Source of the DNA: Clostridia bacterium
GTDB taxonomy: Bacteria; Bacillota; Clostridia; Oscillospirales; CAG-272
DNA length: 44,220 nt
Direction of reading: 5' to 3'
Assembly (NCBI GenBank): GCA_017504625.1
Contig: JAFVQU010000016.1
Location: 73,129-117,348 of the forward strand
The position numbers were made by a program, and so were the translations under genes. This document shows, one piece after another, positions 26,361 to 33,387 of the stretch; position 1 is the stretch's first letter; every line of letters begins with the position of its first letter. Under the pieces are notes generated by a model. That model searched no databases. It worked only from the letters and a program-made list of their open reading frames with translations, and had not been told where the DNA came from.

Positions 26361-27761
26361 ATGGCACAGGTAAAAATTACCGAAACTGTACTCCGTGACT
26401 CGCATCAGTCGCTCATCGCGACGAGAATGACGACCGAGGAGATGCTCCCCATTCTTGCCGATATGGACAAGGTGGGCTACCACTCGCTTGAGGCATGGGG
26501 CGGCGCGACCTTTGACGCTTGTATGAGATTTCTTAACGAGGATCCGTGGGAAAGACTCCGCAAGATAAGAAACGAGGTCAAAAACACAAAGCTCCAGATG
26601 CTCTTCCGCGGACAGAATATTCTCGGCTACCGTCACTATTCCGACGACGTGGTTGAGTACTTCGTTCAGAAGTCGATAGCCAACGGCATCGACATTATCC
26701 GTATATTCGACGCGCTCAACGATCCCAGAAACCTCAAGACCGCGATAAACGCGACCAGGAAAGAGGGCGGACACGTTCAGGCGGCGTTCAGCTACACCAC
26801 GGGCCCCGTATACACTATGGATTATTACTCCGAGTACGCAAAGCGTCTTGAGGACATGGGCGCGGACTCTATCTGTATCAAGGATATGGCGGGTCTTCTT
26901 AAGCCCTACGACGCTTACGAGCTTGTAAAAACTCTTAAGGAAAGCACCAAGCTTCCCATTCAGCTTCACACACACTATACCGCAGGTCTTGCTTCAATGA
27001 CGCTTCTTAAGGCGATAGAGGCAGGCGTTGACGTAGTCGACACCGCTATCTCGCCCATGGCTATGGGTACGTCCCAGCCCCCCACGGAAACTCTCGTAGC
27101 GACATTGCAGGGAACAGAGTACGATACGGGAATCAGCCTCGACGCGCTCAACAAGATCAATAAGCACTTTACTCCTCTCCGCGAAAAGTATCTTGCGGAA
27201 GGACTTCTCAACCCCAAGGCACTTAAGGTAGACGTAAACGCTCTGCTTTATCAGGTTCCCGGCGGAATGCTCTCCAACCTTATGTCCCAGCTTAAGCAGG
27301 CGGGCAAGGAGGATAAGCTGACCGAGGTGCTTGAGGAGGTGCCGAGAGTAAGAGCAGACGTAGGATATCCTCCTCTTGTAACTCCTTCCTCACAGATCGT
27401 AGGTACTCAGGCGGTATTCAACGTGCTTAACGGCGAGAGATATAAGACCTGCACCAAGGAGTTCAAGGGCGTTGTTCGCGGCGAGTACGGTAAGACTCCC
27501 GTGGCAATCGATCCCGAGTTCGTAAAGAAGATCCTCGGCGACGACGCAAAGGTGATCGACTACCGTCCCGCTGACGATCTTAAGCCCGAGCTTGACACTC
27601 TCCGCGCGGCTATCCCCGCGGGATATCTCGAGCAGGACGAGGACGTGCTTTCTTACGCTCTCTTCGAGCAGGTAGCGCTCAAGTTCTTCGAGCATAGAAA
27701 GAACCAGAAATACGGCGTGGATGCCAACGCAGACGCGGCATCGGGCGTTCATTCGATCTAA
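26361..27761 (+). CDS. 5S-type carboxyltransferase (oxaloacetate decarboxylase alpha/PycB-like)
   Basis: This 466-residue protein transfers the carboxyl group of oxaloacetate to biotin (or the reverse with pyruvate). It has the HMGL-like TIM barrel with ETVLRDSHQSLIATRM, RGQNILGYRHY, SICIKDMAGLL, and the metal site LPIQLHTHYT. The active-site region VDVVDTAISPMAMGTSQPPTE is present, followed by the PYC/OAD domain (PGGMLSNL). It ends without a biotin domain, as in PycB and the transcarboxylase 5S subunit; the free biotin carrier is encoded two genes upstream. It lies 40 bases after the pump gene and closes the operon. Confidence 0.94.
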   Translation: MAQVKITETVLRDSHQSLIATRMTTEEMLPILADMDKVGYHSLEAWGGATFDACMRFLNEDPWERLRKIRNEVKNTKLQMLFRGQNILGYRHYSDDVVEYFVQKSIANGIDIIRIFDALNDPRNLKTAINATRKEGGHVQAAFSYTTGPVYTMDYYSEYAKRLEDMGADSICIKDMAGLLKPYDAYELVKTLKESTKLPIQLHTHYTAGLASMTLLKAIEAGVDVVDTAISPMAMGTSQPPTETLVATLQGTEYDTGISLDALNKINKHFTPLREKYLAEGLLNPKALKVDVNALLYQVPGGMLSNLMSQLKQAGKEDKLTEVLEEVPRVRADVGYPPLVTPSSQIVGTQAVFNVLNGERYKTCTKEFKGVVRGEYGKTPVAIDPEFVKKILGDDAKVIDYRPADDLKPELDTLRAAIPAGYLEQDEDVLSYALFEQVALKFFEHRKNQKYGVDANADAASGVHSI

Positions 27762-27775
27762 AGTTTAATAAATAA

Positions 27776-27806
27776 AAGGGAGAAGGCAGTTTTGCCCTCT
27801 CCCTTT
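27776..27806 (+). terminator. Terminator of the decarboxylase operon
   Basis: AAAGGGAGAAGGCA and TGCCCTCTCCCTTT form a stem with loop GTTT. The following T-rich stretch is interrupted, so termination may be moderate. The rest of the 301-base gap to rsmE contains only the promoter at 27924. Confidence 0.7.
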
Positions 27807-27923
27807 GTGCATTTTTCTTTGTGTAATTTAGACATTTTGTTTGTTATGCCTTGTAGGAGTTGTGAAAATAAAGATAAATTGTAAATTCTGTGAATGAAAA
27901 TGTTATTTTTTACAAAAAAGGAG

Positions 27924-27952
27924 TTGACAAATTGGTTATTTTGTATTATAAT
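27924..27952 (+). promoter_or_regulatory. Promoter of rsmE
   Basis: TTGACA (27924-27929), 17-base spacer, TATAAT (27947-27952), both perfect. About 104 bases of leader precede the rsmE ATG. Confidence 0.85.
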
Positions 27953-28062
27953 CAAATTCGCTGACAAATTGCGGTTTTGGAGTTTGCTTTGAAAAATAAG
28001 CGTTTTTTGTGCAAAAAGATAACAAAGCCGTTATTTTTAACAAAAGCTACGGAGAACATAAA

Positions 28063-28815
28063 ATGCCACGTTTTTTCGTAAGAAGAGAACAAATAAGTGA
28101 TGGCAATGTCACGATTTTGGGTGACGACGCGCATCATATCTCGCGGTCGCTTCGTATGGCTTCAGGCGAGAAAATAACCGTTTGCGATATGCAAAAGACA
28201 GAATACGATTGCATTTTGGAGGAGTTCTTGCCCGACAGAGTCGTCGCAAGAATTACGGAAGAAAAGCAGTGCGATACCGAGCCGCCATACCGCGCGTATC
28301 TTTATCAGGCGCTTCCCAAGGGTGAAAAGCTTGATTCGGTAATTCAGAAATCGGTCGAGAGCGGCGTTTATTCAATAACGACGTTCAATAGCGAGCGTTG
28401 TATCGCAAAGGAAAAGAGTAACGAGGAAAATAAGCTTCGCAGAAGAAATAAAATCGCGCTTGAGGCTGCAAAGCAGTCGGGCAGAGGACACGTGCCCAAG
28501 GTTAATCCCACCGTTTCGTTCTCCGAGATGCTGAAGGTCGCGTCGGAGTGCGATATTTGCCTTTTCTGCTACGAGGGCGACGGCACAAGACCGCTAAAGG
28601 AGGTCTTGCGCGAAAAAAAGACCGAGCTTGAGAGCCTTGACCGTGAGATAAGCATCTCGCTCGTTATCGGAAGCGAGGGAGGCTTTTCACTTGCGGAGGT
28701 CGAGCGCGCCCGTGAGGCAGGGCTTATCCCCGTGGGACTTGGAAAGAGAATACTCCGCACCGAAACCGCACCCGGCTTTGCGCTCGGATGCCTGGTTTAT
28801 GAATTTGAGCTTTAA
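28063..28815 (+). CDS. rsmE: 16S rRNA m3U1498 methyltransferase RsmE
   Basis: RsmE methylates U1498 (E. coli numbering) of 16S rRNA. The 250-residue protein has the N-terminal PUA-like domain (MPRFFVRREQ, DDAHHISRSLRMASGEKITVCD) and the C-terminal SPOUT methyltransferase fold with the knot motifs IGSEGGFSLAEVERA and LGKRILRTETAPGFAL. The start at 28063 has the ribosome site GGAGA and matches the usual N terminus; an in-frame ATG at 28009 would add 18 unconserved residues. In many Bacillota rsmE follows prmA; here it is 17.7 kb away with its own promoter. Confidence 0.95.
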   Translation: MPRFFVRREQISDGNVTILGDDAHHISRSLRMASGEKITVCDMQKTEYDCILEEFLPDRVVARITEEKQCDTEPPYRAYLYQALPKGEKLDSVIQKSVESGVYSITTFNSERCIAKEKSNEENKLRRRNKIALEAAKQSGRGHVPKVNPTVSFSEMLKVASECDICLFCYEGDGTRPLKEVLREKKTELESLDREISISLVIGSEGGFSLAEVERAREAGLIPVGLGKRILRTETAPGFALGCLVYEFEL

Positions 28816-28863
28816 AAACCCATATATAAAAATTTAAGGAATAACATTTCAAAGAGGTATCAA

Positions 28864-29949
28864 ATGGCAAACAGATTGTTTCAGAACGTAATTCATCAGA
28901 TGAGAACCGCGGTTGACCGCGTTATCGGTGTAATTGACGAGAACGGCGTTGTTATCGCTTGCTCCGAGCTTGTTAAGATCGGCGAGGTTAAGCAGGGAAT
29001 CCGCGACGAGCTCCACTACACCAACGACATTGCGGTTTTGGGCGGATACACCTACCGCCCCTTGACAGCGGGCTCTAAGAACGAGTACGTTGTATTTATG
29101 GAAGGCGAAGACAAGATGGCTGAGAAGATGAGTAAGCTCCTCGCAGTTTCGCTTTGCAACATCAAAAATCTTTATGACGAAAAGTACGATAAGGGACTTT
29201 TCATCAAGAACATCATTCTTGACAATATCCTTCCCAGCGATATTTATATCAAGTCCAAGGAGCTTCACTTCAGCAACGAGGAGAGCAGAATCGTGTTCCT
29301 TATCAAGTTCTACGGTAAGACCGACGTTATGCCCTTCGAGATGCTCCAGAATATGTTCCCCGACAAGTCCAAGGACTACGTTATCAGCGTAGGCGAGCAC
29401 GACGTTGTGCTTGTTAAGGACGTAAAGTCCGACGCGGATATCAAGGACATTGAAAAGATCGCTACCAACATCTCCGACACACTTACCACTGAGTTCTATA
29501 CCAAGGTAAATATCGGTATTTCTACCGTTGTTGACAACCTCAAGGATCTCGCTCGCGCATATAAGGAGGCGCAGGTTGCCCTTGACGTTGGAAAGGTATT
29601 CGAGACCGAGAAGAACATCATCAGCTATGAAAACCTCGGTATCGGCAGACTTATCTATCAGCTTCCCACCACCCTTTGCGAGATGTTCTTGCAGGAGGTA
29701 TTCAAGAAGGGAAGCCTTGAATCTCTCGACAGAGAAACCCTTATGACCATCCAGAGCTTCTTTGAGAACAACCTCAACGTTTCCGAGACCTCAAGAAAGC
29801 TTTTCGTACATAGAAACACTCTCGTTTACAGACTTGAGAAGATCCGCAAGATCACGGGCCTTGACCTCCGCGAGTTCGAGCACGCTATCACCTTCAAGGT
29901 AGCGCTTATGGTTAAAAAGTACCTCGCGTCCAAGCCCACCAAGTTCTGA
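28864..29949 (+). CDS. CdaR/PucR-family transcription regulator
   Basis: This 361-residue protein begins with a sugar-diacid-recognition-like domain (LFQNVIHQMRTAVDRVIGVIDENGVVIA, about residues 5-110). A GGDEF-like middle region follows (NIGISTVVDNLKDLARAYKEAQVAL), and a PucR-type helix-turn-helix closes it (NNLNVSETSRKLFVHRNTLVYRLEKIRKITGLDLREFEHA). Such regulators respond to small organic acids, for example glycerate or diacids in CdaR. It lies 48 bases after rsmE and 1.1 kb after the decarboxylase operon, so it could control it. That link is inference; no binding site was identified. Confidence 0.88.
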   Translation: MANRLFQNVIHQMRTAVDRVIGVIDENGVVIACSELVKIGEVKQGIRDELHYTNDIAVLGGYTYRPLTAGSKNEYVVFMEGEDKMAEKMSKLLAVSLCNIKNLYDEKYDKGLFIKNIILDNILPSDIYIKSKELHFSNEESRIVFLIKFYGKTDVMPFEMLQNMFPDKSKDYVISVGEHDVVLVKDVKSDADIKDIEKIATNISDTLTTEFYTKVNIGISTVVDNLKDLARAYKEAQVALDVGKVFETEKNIISYENLGIGRLIYQLPTTLCEMFLQEVFKKGSLESLDRETLMTIQSFFENNLNVSETSRKLFVHRNTLVYRLEKIRKITGLDLREFEHAITFKVALMVKKYLASKPTKF

Positions 29950-29984
29950 TCCCTCAGATAATTTGATATTTTAGTGAATAAAAT

Positions 29985-30030
29985 ATAAGCGAGACACCGT
30001 CGTTGTTTTTTGATGCGGTGTTTCGCTTAT
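29985..30030 (+). terminator. Long hairpin after the CdaR-like gene
   Basis: ATAAGCGAGACACCG (29985-29999) pairs with CGGTGTTTCGCTTAT (30016-30030), 15 base pairs with one G-T. No T run follows directly, so it may act as an mRNA end or processing site and not as a strict terminator. Next, AACGCT (30094-30099) and AGCGTT (30106-30111) form a small stem just before the ribosome site of the S41 gene. Confidence 0.55.
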
Positions 30031-30126
30031 TGGATTGTTTTGACCTGAATTTGTCGGATAATTTAACGAAAATCATCAAAAAATATCAATAAAAACGCTA
30101 TTTAAAGCGTTATCGAAAGGCGAAAA

Positions 30127-31503
30127 ATGAAAAAAACTCAGAAAAAGCATATACAAGTAAAAAATAAAAAGGTATTGACCTTCGTGGCTCTGCTCTGCGT
30201 CGTTTGTACGCTCATCAGCGCAACGGGTTGTCGGTACGTTACCGAGGTAGTCAATCGCCAGGAGGTAGTCGAGCATAAGATCGTTATAACCCAGGCGGAT
30301 AAGTCGGGGCTTCCCGATTACGTTGCCGATCTTGTAAAACTTGATGAGGTGTTCAGGGCATATTCCTACGACGGCTACGACGAGGAGCTGTTCGGCGAAA
30401 TGCTCCTCAAATACTACATCGCCGCAACGGGCGATATGTTTGCCGAGTATATGAACGCCGAGGAATACGAGGCGTATAATACTGAAAGCACGGGAGAATT
30501 CGTCGGCATCGGCGTTTCGATAATCGACACCTTGCTTGAGATAAACGGCTACAATTACAAAACTCTCCAGGTCATTTCGGTATTTGAAAATTCCCCCGCG
30601 CTTGAGGGCGGAGTAAAGGTCGGCGACCACATCGTTTACGCGGGCGGCGGCGAGGACAGTGAGCTTGTCGACGCGCTCGGATACGACCAGGCACTCAACA
30701 AAATGCGTGGTGAGGAGGGAACGGTTGCTGAATTTACGGTATACCGCCCCGATAAGAGCGAGATAAGCGGATTTAAGATAATTGAATTTGCTATCGAGCG
30801 TAAAAAGGTTATTACCGAATCTGTGAGATACCGTATAAGCGCAAGTGATTCCAAGGTCGGTATCGTTAATATTACGGGCTTTGATCAGACCACCGCAACA
30901 CAGTTCAAAAAGGCGGTGAACGCGCTTATCAAGAGCGGATGCGAATACTTTGTATTCGACGTCAGAAACAATCCCGGCGGCAACCTTTTGTCGATCGAGG
31001 CGGTTCTTTCTTACTTCTTGCAGAGAAACGATCTTATTATCGGTATTGAGTACGGTGACGGAACGAGTGCGGCGGATTACGTCAGCCCCGTTAATTACGG
31101 GCCTCAGTACGAGGGCTTCAACGTGGCGTATAATGAGATCGGTATGTACCGCGATCTCAAATCGGTAGTTCTTACCAATGCAAACACCGCGTCGGCGGCA
31201 GAGCTGTTTACGGCAACCCTCCGCGACTACGAGCTTGCAAAGGTAGTGGGCGAGAAGACCTACGGTAAGGGCTGTATGCAGACCATCGTACCTCTCAAGG
31301 AATACGGACTTGAGGGTGCGCTCAGAGTTACCACCGCAATGTATTTTTCGGCAAGCCGCAAGATATATCACGAGATAGGAATTGAGCCCGATTATGCGGT
31401 TGCACTTCCCGAGGAAGCGTACGAATATAATTTCTTCGTGCTTCCCGAGGAGCTTGACACTCAGCTTCAAAAGGCAATCGAGATAGTCAAGGGAGAACAA
31501 TAA
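30127..31503 (+). CDS. S41 family peptidase (C-terminal processing protease-like), membrane-anchored
   Basis: This 458-residue protein is a PDZ-containing serine protease of the CtpA/CtpB type, acting outside the membrane. The N terminus has a hydrophobic stretch ending in ISATGC, which could be a lipobox (Cys35). A PDZ domain (about 126-220, GEFVGIGVSI, VFENSPALEGGVKVGDHIV) is followed by the S41 core: VGIVNITGFDQTT, FDVRNNPGGNLLS, the catalytic serine in NANTASAAELF (Ser356) and the lysine in GEKTYGKG (Lys377). All catalytic elements are present. It is followed by greA after 42 bases. Substrate is unknown. Confidence 0.92.
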   Translation: MKKTQKKHIQVKNKKVLTFVALLCVVCTLISATGCRYVTEVVNRQEVVEHKIVITQADKSGLPDYVADLVKLDEVFRAYSYDGYDEELFGEMLLKYYIAATGDMFAEYMNAEEYEAYNTESTGEFVGIGVSIIDTLLEINGYNYKTLQVISVFENSPALEGGVKVGDHIVYAGGGEDSELVDALGYDQALNKMRGEEGTVAEFTVYRPDKSEISGFKIIEFAIERKKVITESVRYRISASDSKVGIVNITGFDQTTATQFKKAVNALIKSGCEYFVFDVRNNPGGNLLSIEAVLSYFLQRNDLIIGIEYGDGTSAADYVSPVNYGPQYEGFNVAYNEIGMYRDLKSVVLTNANTASAAELFTATLRDYELAKVVGEKTYGKGCMQTIVPLKEYGLEGALRVTTAMYFSASRKIYHEIGIEPDYAVALPEEAYEYNFFVLPEELDTQLQKAIEIVKGEQ

Positions 31504-31545
31504 AAAATAATTTCACACATACACATATATTAAGGAGAAACCATC

Positions 31546-32037
31546 ATGGCAAATCAGAAGAATTATACCCCCGAAGGCTACAAGGCACTTACAGACGAGC
31601 TTGATTATCTCAAATCGGTCAGAAGAGAAGAGATCAAGGAAGCAATCGCAACCGCGCGCTCGTTCGGTGACCTTTCCGAGAACGCAGAGTACGACGAGGC
31701 AAGAAACGAGCAGGCTAAGACTGAGGCAAGAATCAGCGAGCTTGAGGAGCTTATCGCAAACGCAATTATCGTTGACGAGAACAGCATTGATACAAGCATC
31801 GTATCTCTCGGCTCGGTCGTAACCGTTTACGACGTAGAGTACGACGAGGAGATCGTATATAGCATCGTAGGCTCTAACGAGGTAAATCCTCTTGAGAAGA
31901 AGATCTCCGATCAGTCGCCTATCGGCCGTGCGCTTATGGGTAAGCGCGAGGGTGATACAGTTGTTATCGAGATCCCCGCAGGCACCGTGCACATGGAGAT
32001 CAAGAAGGTAGCGAGAGCGCAGAAGAACGAGGGCTGA
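31546..32037 (+). CDS. greA: Transcription elongation factor GreA
   Basis: GreA reaches into the secondary channel of RNA polymerase and triggers cleavage of backtracked RNA. The 163-residue protein has the N-terminal coiled coil (YKALTDELDYLKSVRREEIKEAIATARSFGDLSENAEYDEARNEQ) with the acidic tip residues in GDLSENAEYD. The C-terminal FKBP-like domain shows VVTVYDVEYDEEIVYSIVG, ISDQSPIGRALMGKREGD and the end VHMEIKKV. A strong ribosome site AAGGAG precedes the ATG. The next gene starts 19 bases later. Confidence 0.97.
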   Translation: MANQKNYTPEGYKALTDELDYLKSVRREEIKEAIATARSFGDLSENAEYDEARNEQAKTEARISELEELIANAIIVDENSIDTSIVSLGSVVTVYDVEYDEEIVYSIVGSNEVNPLEKKISDQSPIGRALMGKREGDTVVIEIPAGTVHMEIKKVARAQKNEG

Positions 32038-32055
32038 TAAGTCGGGAGCAGGGAA

Positions 32056-32823
32056 ATGAACGACAACAGAGATTTCGACGAGTCAAAGCTTGATGGCGCT
32101 GAGATCAGGTTGGCGCCCAACAGCCCGTTTTTCGCAAAGCTTGATAATTTTTGGTATTATCATAAGTGGAAGGTTATAATCATCGCGTTTTTTGCGATAG
32201 TTATCATCGTTGGCGTCGTGCAGATGGTCGGTAAGACCGACGCGGACGCTTCTGTAGTGATTGCCGTTCCCGAAACCGTTACGCCCTTGCAAAGCAGGGA
32301 TATAAGCACGGCTTTGGGGCAGCTTTTGCCCAATGACGCAAACGGCGACGGCAAAAAGGATCTTGACGTGCTGGCATACCCCATATATTCCGAGGAGGAG
32401 CTGGATAAGGCTAACCACACCGAGACCGAAACCGAGGCAGACGGCGGGTGGCATTACGTCCCCGTGGTCGACCAGTCCTATAACGTCGACAGACACAAGG
32501 AATATACCGCGTATCTCCAGGGCGGAGAGGCGGCAGTGCTTTTTGTAAGCGAGTATCTTTTTGAAAGCCTCAGAACTCACGACCGAGTTTTGCCTCTTTC
32601 CGAGATATTCGGCGAAAGCCTTCCCACAGGCGTTGTTGCCGACGGATACGGTGTAAGACTTGGCGACCTTGCGATCTATTCTTATATAGACGCGCTTAAG
32701 GTCATTCCCGAGGACACTATCGTATGTATTCTTCGTCCCTACGTCTTCGGCAAGAACGCAAATGAGGACAGATACGAGTGTGCAAAAGGACTTTTCAAGA
32801 ATATAGTGACCTTTTCCGAATAA
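32056..32823 (+). CDS. Membrane-anchored protein of unknown function with an EF-hand-like loop
   Basis: This 255-residue protein has a short cytoplasmic N terminus, the segment LDNFWYYHKWK, and one strong membrane helix (about residues 41-58). A large outer domain follows. The juxtamembrane aromatic/basic motif is common in clostridial membrane proteins of unknown role. From Asp94 the sequence DANGDGKKDLD matches a calcium-binding EF-hand/dockerin-type loop (DxNxDGxxD). The outer domain may bind a ligand or partner, but I do not recognise a family. It directly follows greA (19 bases) and ends in a strong terminator, so it is last in the S41-greA unit. Confidence 0.75.
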   Translation: MNDNRDFDESKLDGAEIRLAPNSPFFAKLDNFWYYHKWKVIIIAFFAIVIIVGVVQMVGKTDADASVVIAVPETVTPLQSRDISTALGQLLPNDANGDGKKDLDVLAYPIYSEEELDKANHTETETEADGGWHYVPVVDQSYNVDRHKEYTAYLQGGEAAVLFVSEYLFESLRTHDRVLPLSEIFGESLPTGVVADGYGVRLGDLAIYSYIDALKVIPEDTIVCILRPYVFGKNANEDRYECAKGLFKNIVTFSE

Positions 32824-32826
32824 GAT

Positions 32827-32856
32827 AAAAAGAACCGCTGTATAGCGGTTCTTTTT
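32827..32856 (+). terminator. Intrinsic terminator after the membrane protein gene
   Basis: AAAAGAACCGCT, loop GTAT, AGCGGTTCTTTTT. A strong stem with a T run, ending the S41-greA-membrane protein unit and isolating the small RNA genes that follow. Confidence 0.93.
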
Positions 32857-32906
32857 GTGCTCTACGGTAAGATCTTTTAGCTTGTGATTTAAACTATTAT
32901 TTACAC

Positions 32907-32936
32907 TTGACATAACCATACCTCCTGTGATATAAT
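32907..32936 (+). promoter_or_regulatory. Promoter of candidate small RNA 1
   Basis: TTGACA (32907-32912), 18-base spacer, TATAAT (32931-32936). No open reading frame with a ribosome site follows before the terminator at 33030. Confidence 0.82.
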
Positions 32937-32941
32937 ACAAA

Positions 32942-33056
32942 AGCCACCAGCCCCATGTAACAGGGCAGCGTCGGGAGGAATTCCGCGACGACGGAGAAGA
33001 ACGTTTGGCTTTTATGCGTAGACTTCTCACCCACCTCTTCGGAGGTGGGATTTTTT
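32942..33056 (+). ncRNA. Candidate structured small RNA 1 (about 115 nt), family not recognised
   Basis: A perfect-box promoter 6 bases upstream and a strong terminator at the end (CCCACCTC, TTCG, GAGGTGGG, then T run, 33030-33056) frame a short non-coding transcript. It can fold as a three-way junction. The closing stem is AAGCCA (32941-32946) with TGGCTT (33006-33011). GCCC/GGGC forms a small arm. CGTCG with CGACG closes a second arm that contains GGGA/TTCC around a GGAA loop. A single-stranded stretch of about 16 bases lies between the junction and the terminator and could pair with targets. I compared by memory with 6S, SRP, T-box and common riboswitch motifs and found no match. No gene follows within the transcript, so a stand-alone RNA fits better than a riboswitch. 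Confidence 0.6.
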
Positions 33057-33147
33057 ATTTAATCCGGCTCAAAGAAGCTGTCAGGAGTATATGAGCCTCT
33101 GATTCTGCCCTTACTGTCAAAATCAAAGATTTGTATTAAAAGGTCTA

Positions 33148-33175
33148 TTGACTTTTTTTCAATGTGTGGTATAAT
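33148..33175 (+). promoter_or_regulatory. Promoter of candidate small RNA 2
   Basis: TTGACT (33148-33153), 16-base spacer, TATAAT (33170-33175). Confidence 0.75.
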
Positions 33176-33180
33176 AAGTA

Positions 33181-33246
33181 TATGGAATTGCTTCGGCCTT
33201 GCTTTGCAAGGTATAGTCGAAAGGACGCAGCTGCAATTCCTTTTTT
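33181..33246 (+). ncRNA. Candidate structured small RNA 2 (about 65 nt), family not recognised
   Basis: The expected transcript starts at about 33181 and ends in a T run at 33241-33246. Its ends pair perfectly, GGAATTGC (33184-33191) with GCAATTCC (33233-33240), so the closing stem doubles as the terminator stem. Inside are a hairpin CCTTGC/GCAAGG (33197-33211) and a small stem GTC/GAC with a GAAAG loop (33216-33226). The whole RNA is thus a compact closed fold with almost no free end. There is no ribosome site and no reading frame of note. It is separated from small RNA 1 by about 90 bases without features. Confidence 0.58.
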
Positions 33247-33311
33247 ATTTATGATACATTTTCTTTATAAGCTCTTCATTTTTCGATTTTTCGTAAAAAT
33301 ATTTAAAGTTC

Positions 33312-33340
33312 TTTACATTTAAAATCGTTTATGTTATAAT
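33312..33340 (+). promoter_or_regulatory. uvrB: Promoter of uvrB
   Basis: TTTACA (33312-33317), 17-base spacer, TATAAT (33335-33340). The LexA box lies 17 bases after the -10 box, over the early transcribed region. Confidence 0.85.
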
Positions 33341-33356
33341 AATATATAACGCAAAA

Positions 33357-33370
33357 AGAACACGAGTTTC
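33357..33370 (+). promoter_or_regulatory. LexA/DinR-type SOS box before uvrB
   Basis: AGAACACGAGTTTC matches the Gram-positive SOS box CGAACRNRYGTTYC at 12 of 14 positions, with the core GAAC-N4-GTTT. Its place just after the uvrB promoter suits repression by LexA and release after DNA damage. Confidence 0.75.
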
Positions 33371-33387
33371 ATTGAAAGGGGATCAAT

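Noticed and set aside
30076-31500. A 474-residue minus-strand frame opposite the S41 peptidase gene
   Set aside because: Complementary shadow of a gene with all catalytic motifs on the plus strand.
32083-33030. A 315-residue minus-strand frame that crosses the terminator and small RNA 1
   Set aside because: It contains a part that looks well started (GGAGGTATGG before an internal ATG near 32917), but it runs antisense through a strong terminator and a clear plus-strand gene, and has no recognisable domain.
32942-33056. Small RNA 1 as 6S RNA, SRP RNA, T-box or a known riboswitch
   Set aside because: It lacks the long internal bubble of 6S, the SRP domain IV loop, the T-box AGGGTGG motif and the core sequences of the riboswitches I know; also no gene is fused to it. 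A formal Rfam scan was not possible.
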